This document shows, piece after piece, positions 6,628 through 6,670 of a DNA stretch of 6,670 nucleotides. Positions within the stretch are counted from its first letter, which is position 1. Each line of letters opens with the position of its first letter. The translations under genes were made by a program, and so were the position numbers. The stretch is from JANRKH01 sp033761815 (lineage in GTDB: Bacteria > Pseudomonadota > Alphaproteobacteria > Rickettsiales > Rickettsiaceae): NCBI GenBank assembly GCA_033761815.1, contig JANRMF010000022.1:1-6670 (forward strand), given 5' to 3'. The notes beneath the pieces were generated by a model, which saw only the letters and a list, made by a program, of their open reading frames with translations, did no database searches and had not been told where the DNA came from.

Positions 6628-6633
6628 CCTCCT
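6628..6633 (-). promoter_or_regulatory. Shine-Dalgarno AGGAGG before GTG in the broken ankyrin gene
   Basis: On the - strand AGGAGG (6633-6628), within AAGGAGGGG, lies four bases before a GTG at 6623-6621 that is in frame with the ankyrin remnant. This decided the start proposed for the relic. The spacing is short for a good site, and G-rich words also occur in nearby repeats, so support is moderate. Confidence 0.35.
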
Positions 6634-6670
6634 TCTATATAGTTGACGTATAACTTTCAGGATATTCTTA

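Overview
The window is AT-rich, densely coding on its left side and degraded on its right. The left 3 kb carries the gene order dgt - argS - SPOR-domain protein on the + strand, a chromosomal order typical of Alphaproteobacteria. Low GC, an IS630-type transposase relic, a large ankyrin-repeat protein and a broken ankyrin gene together point to an obligate intracellular, Rickettsiales-like bacterium. That placement is inference; there is no rRNA gene here to test it.

Region 1 (1-3004): the C-terminal part of a dGTPase-like protein (cut by the window edge), arginyl-tRNA synthetase (argS, 2 bases downstream), and a membrane-anchored SPOR-domain protein (21 bases downstream, with its own Shine-Dalgarno). 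They are tightly spaced on one strand and look like one transcription unit.

Region 2 (3005-4020): an accessory or decayed stretch. It holds an AT-rich hairpin, a 70-residue orphan reading frame with locally GC- and C-rich DNA and a QLSLF motif, and an IS630-family transposase relic. The relic has lost both ends, carries one frameshift at an A7 run and two in-frame TGA codons, yet keeps all three catalytic acidic codons. The nagZ-scpA-scpB genes that follow argS-SPOR in many Alphaproteobacteria are not seen.

Region 3 (4021-5902): a repeat-rich spacer and then a 600-residue ankyrin-repeat protein on the - strand, a plausible host-interaction protein with an acidic, internally repeated C-terminal tail.

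Region 4 (5903-6670): the upstream region of that gene, a possible - strand terminator, a compact ~101-bp element with inverted ends and internal hairpins, and a second, dead ankyrin gene on the - strand. Its lesions can be read individually: one TAG, one single-base loss, one single-base gain and a 19-bp tandem duplication.

Overall, a conserved housekeeping operon abuts a decaying accessory zone with two ankyrin genes, one intact and one dead. I see no clear novel multi-gene system. The points most worth following are the ankyrin pair, the small inverted-repeat element beside them, and the orphan QLSLF reading frame.
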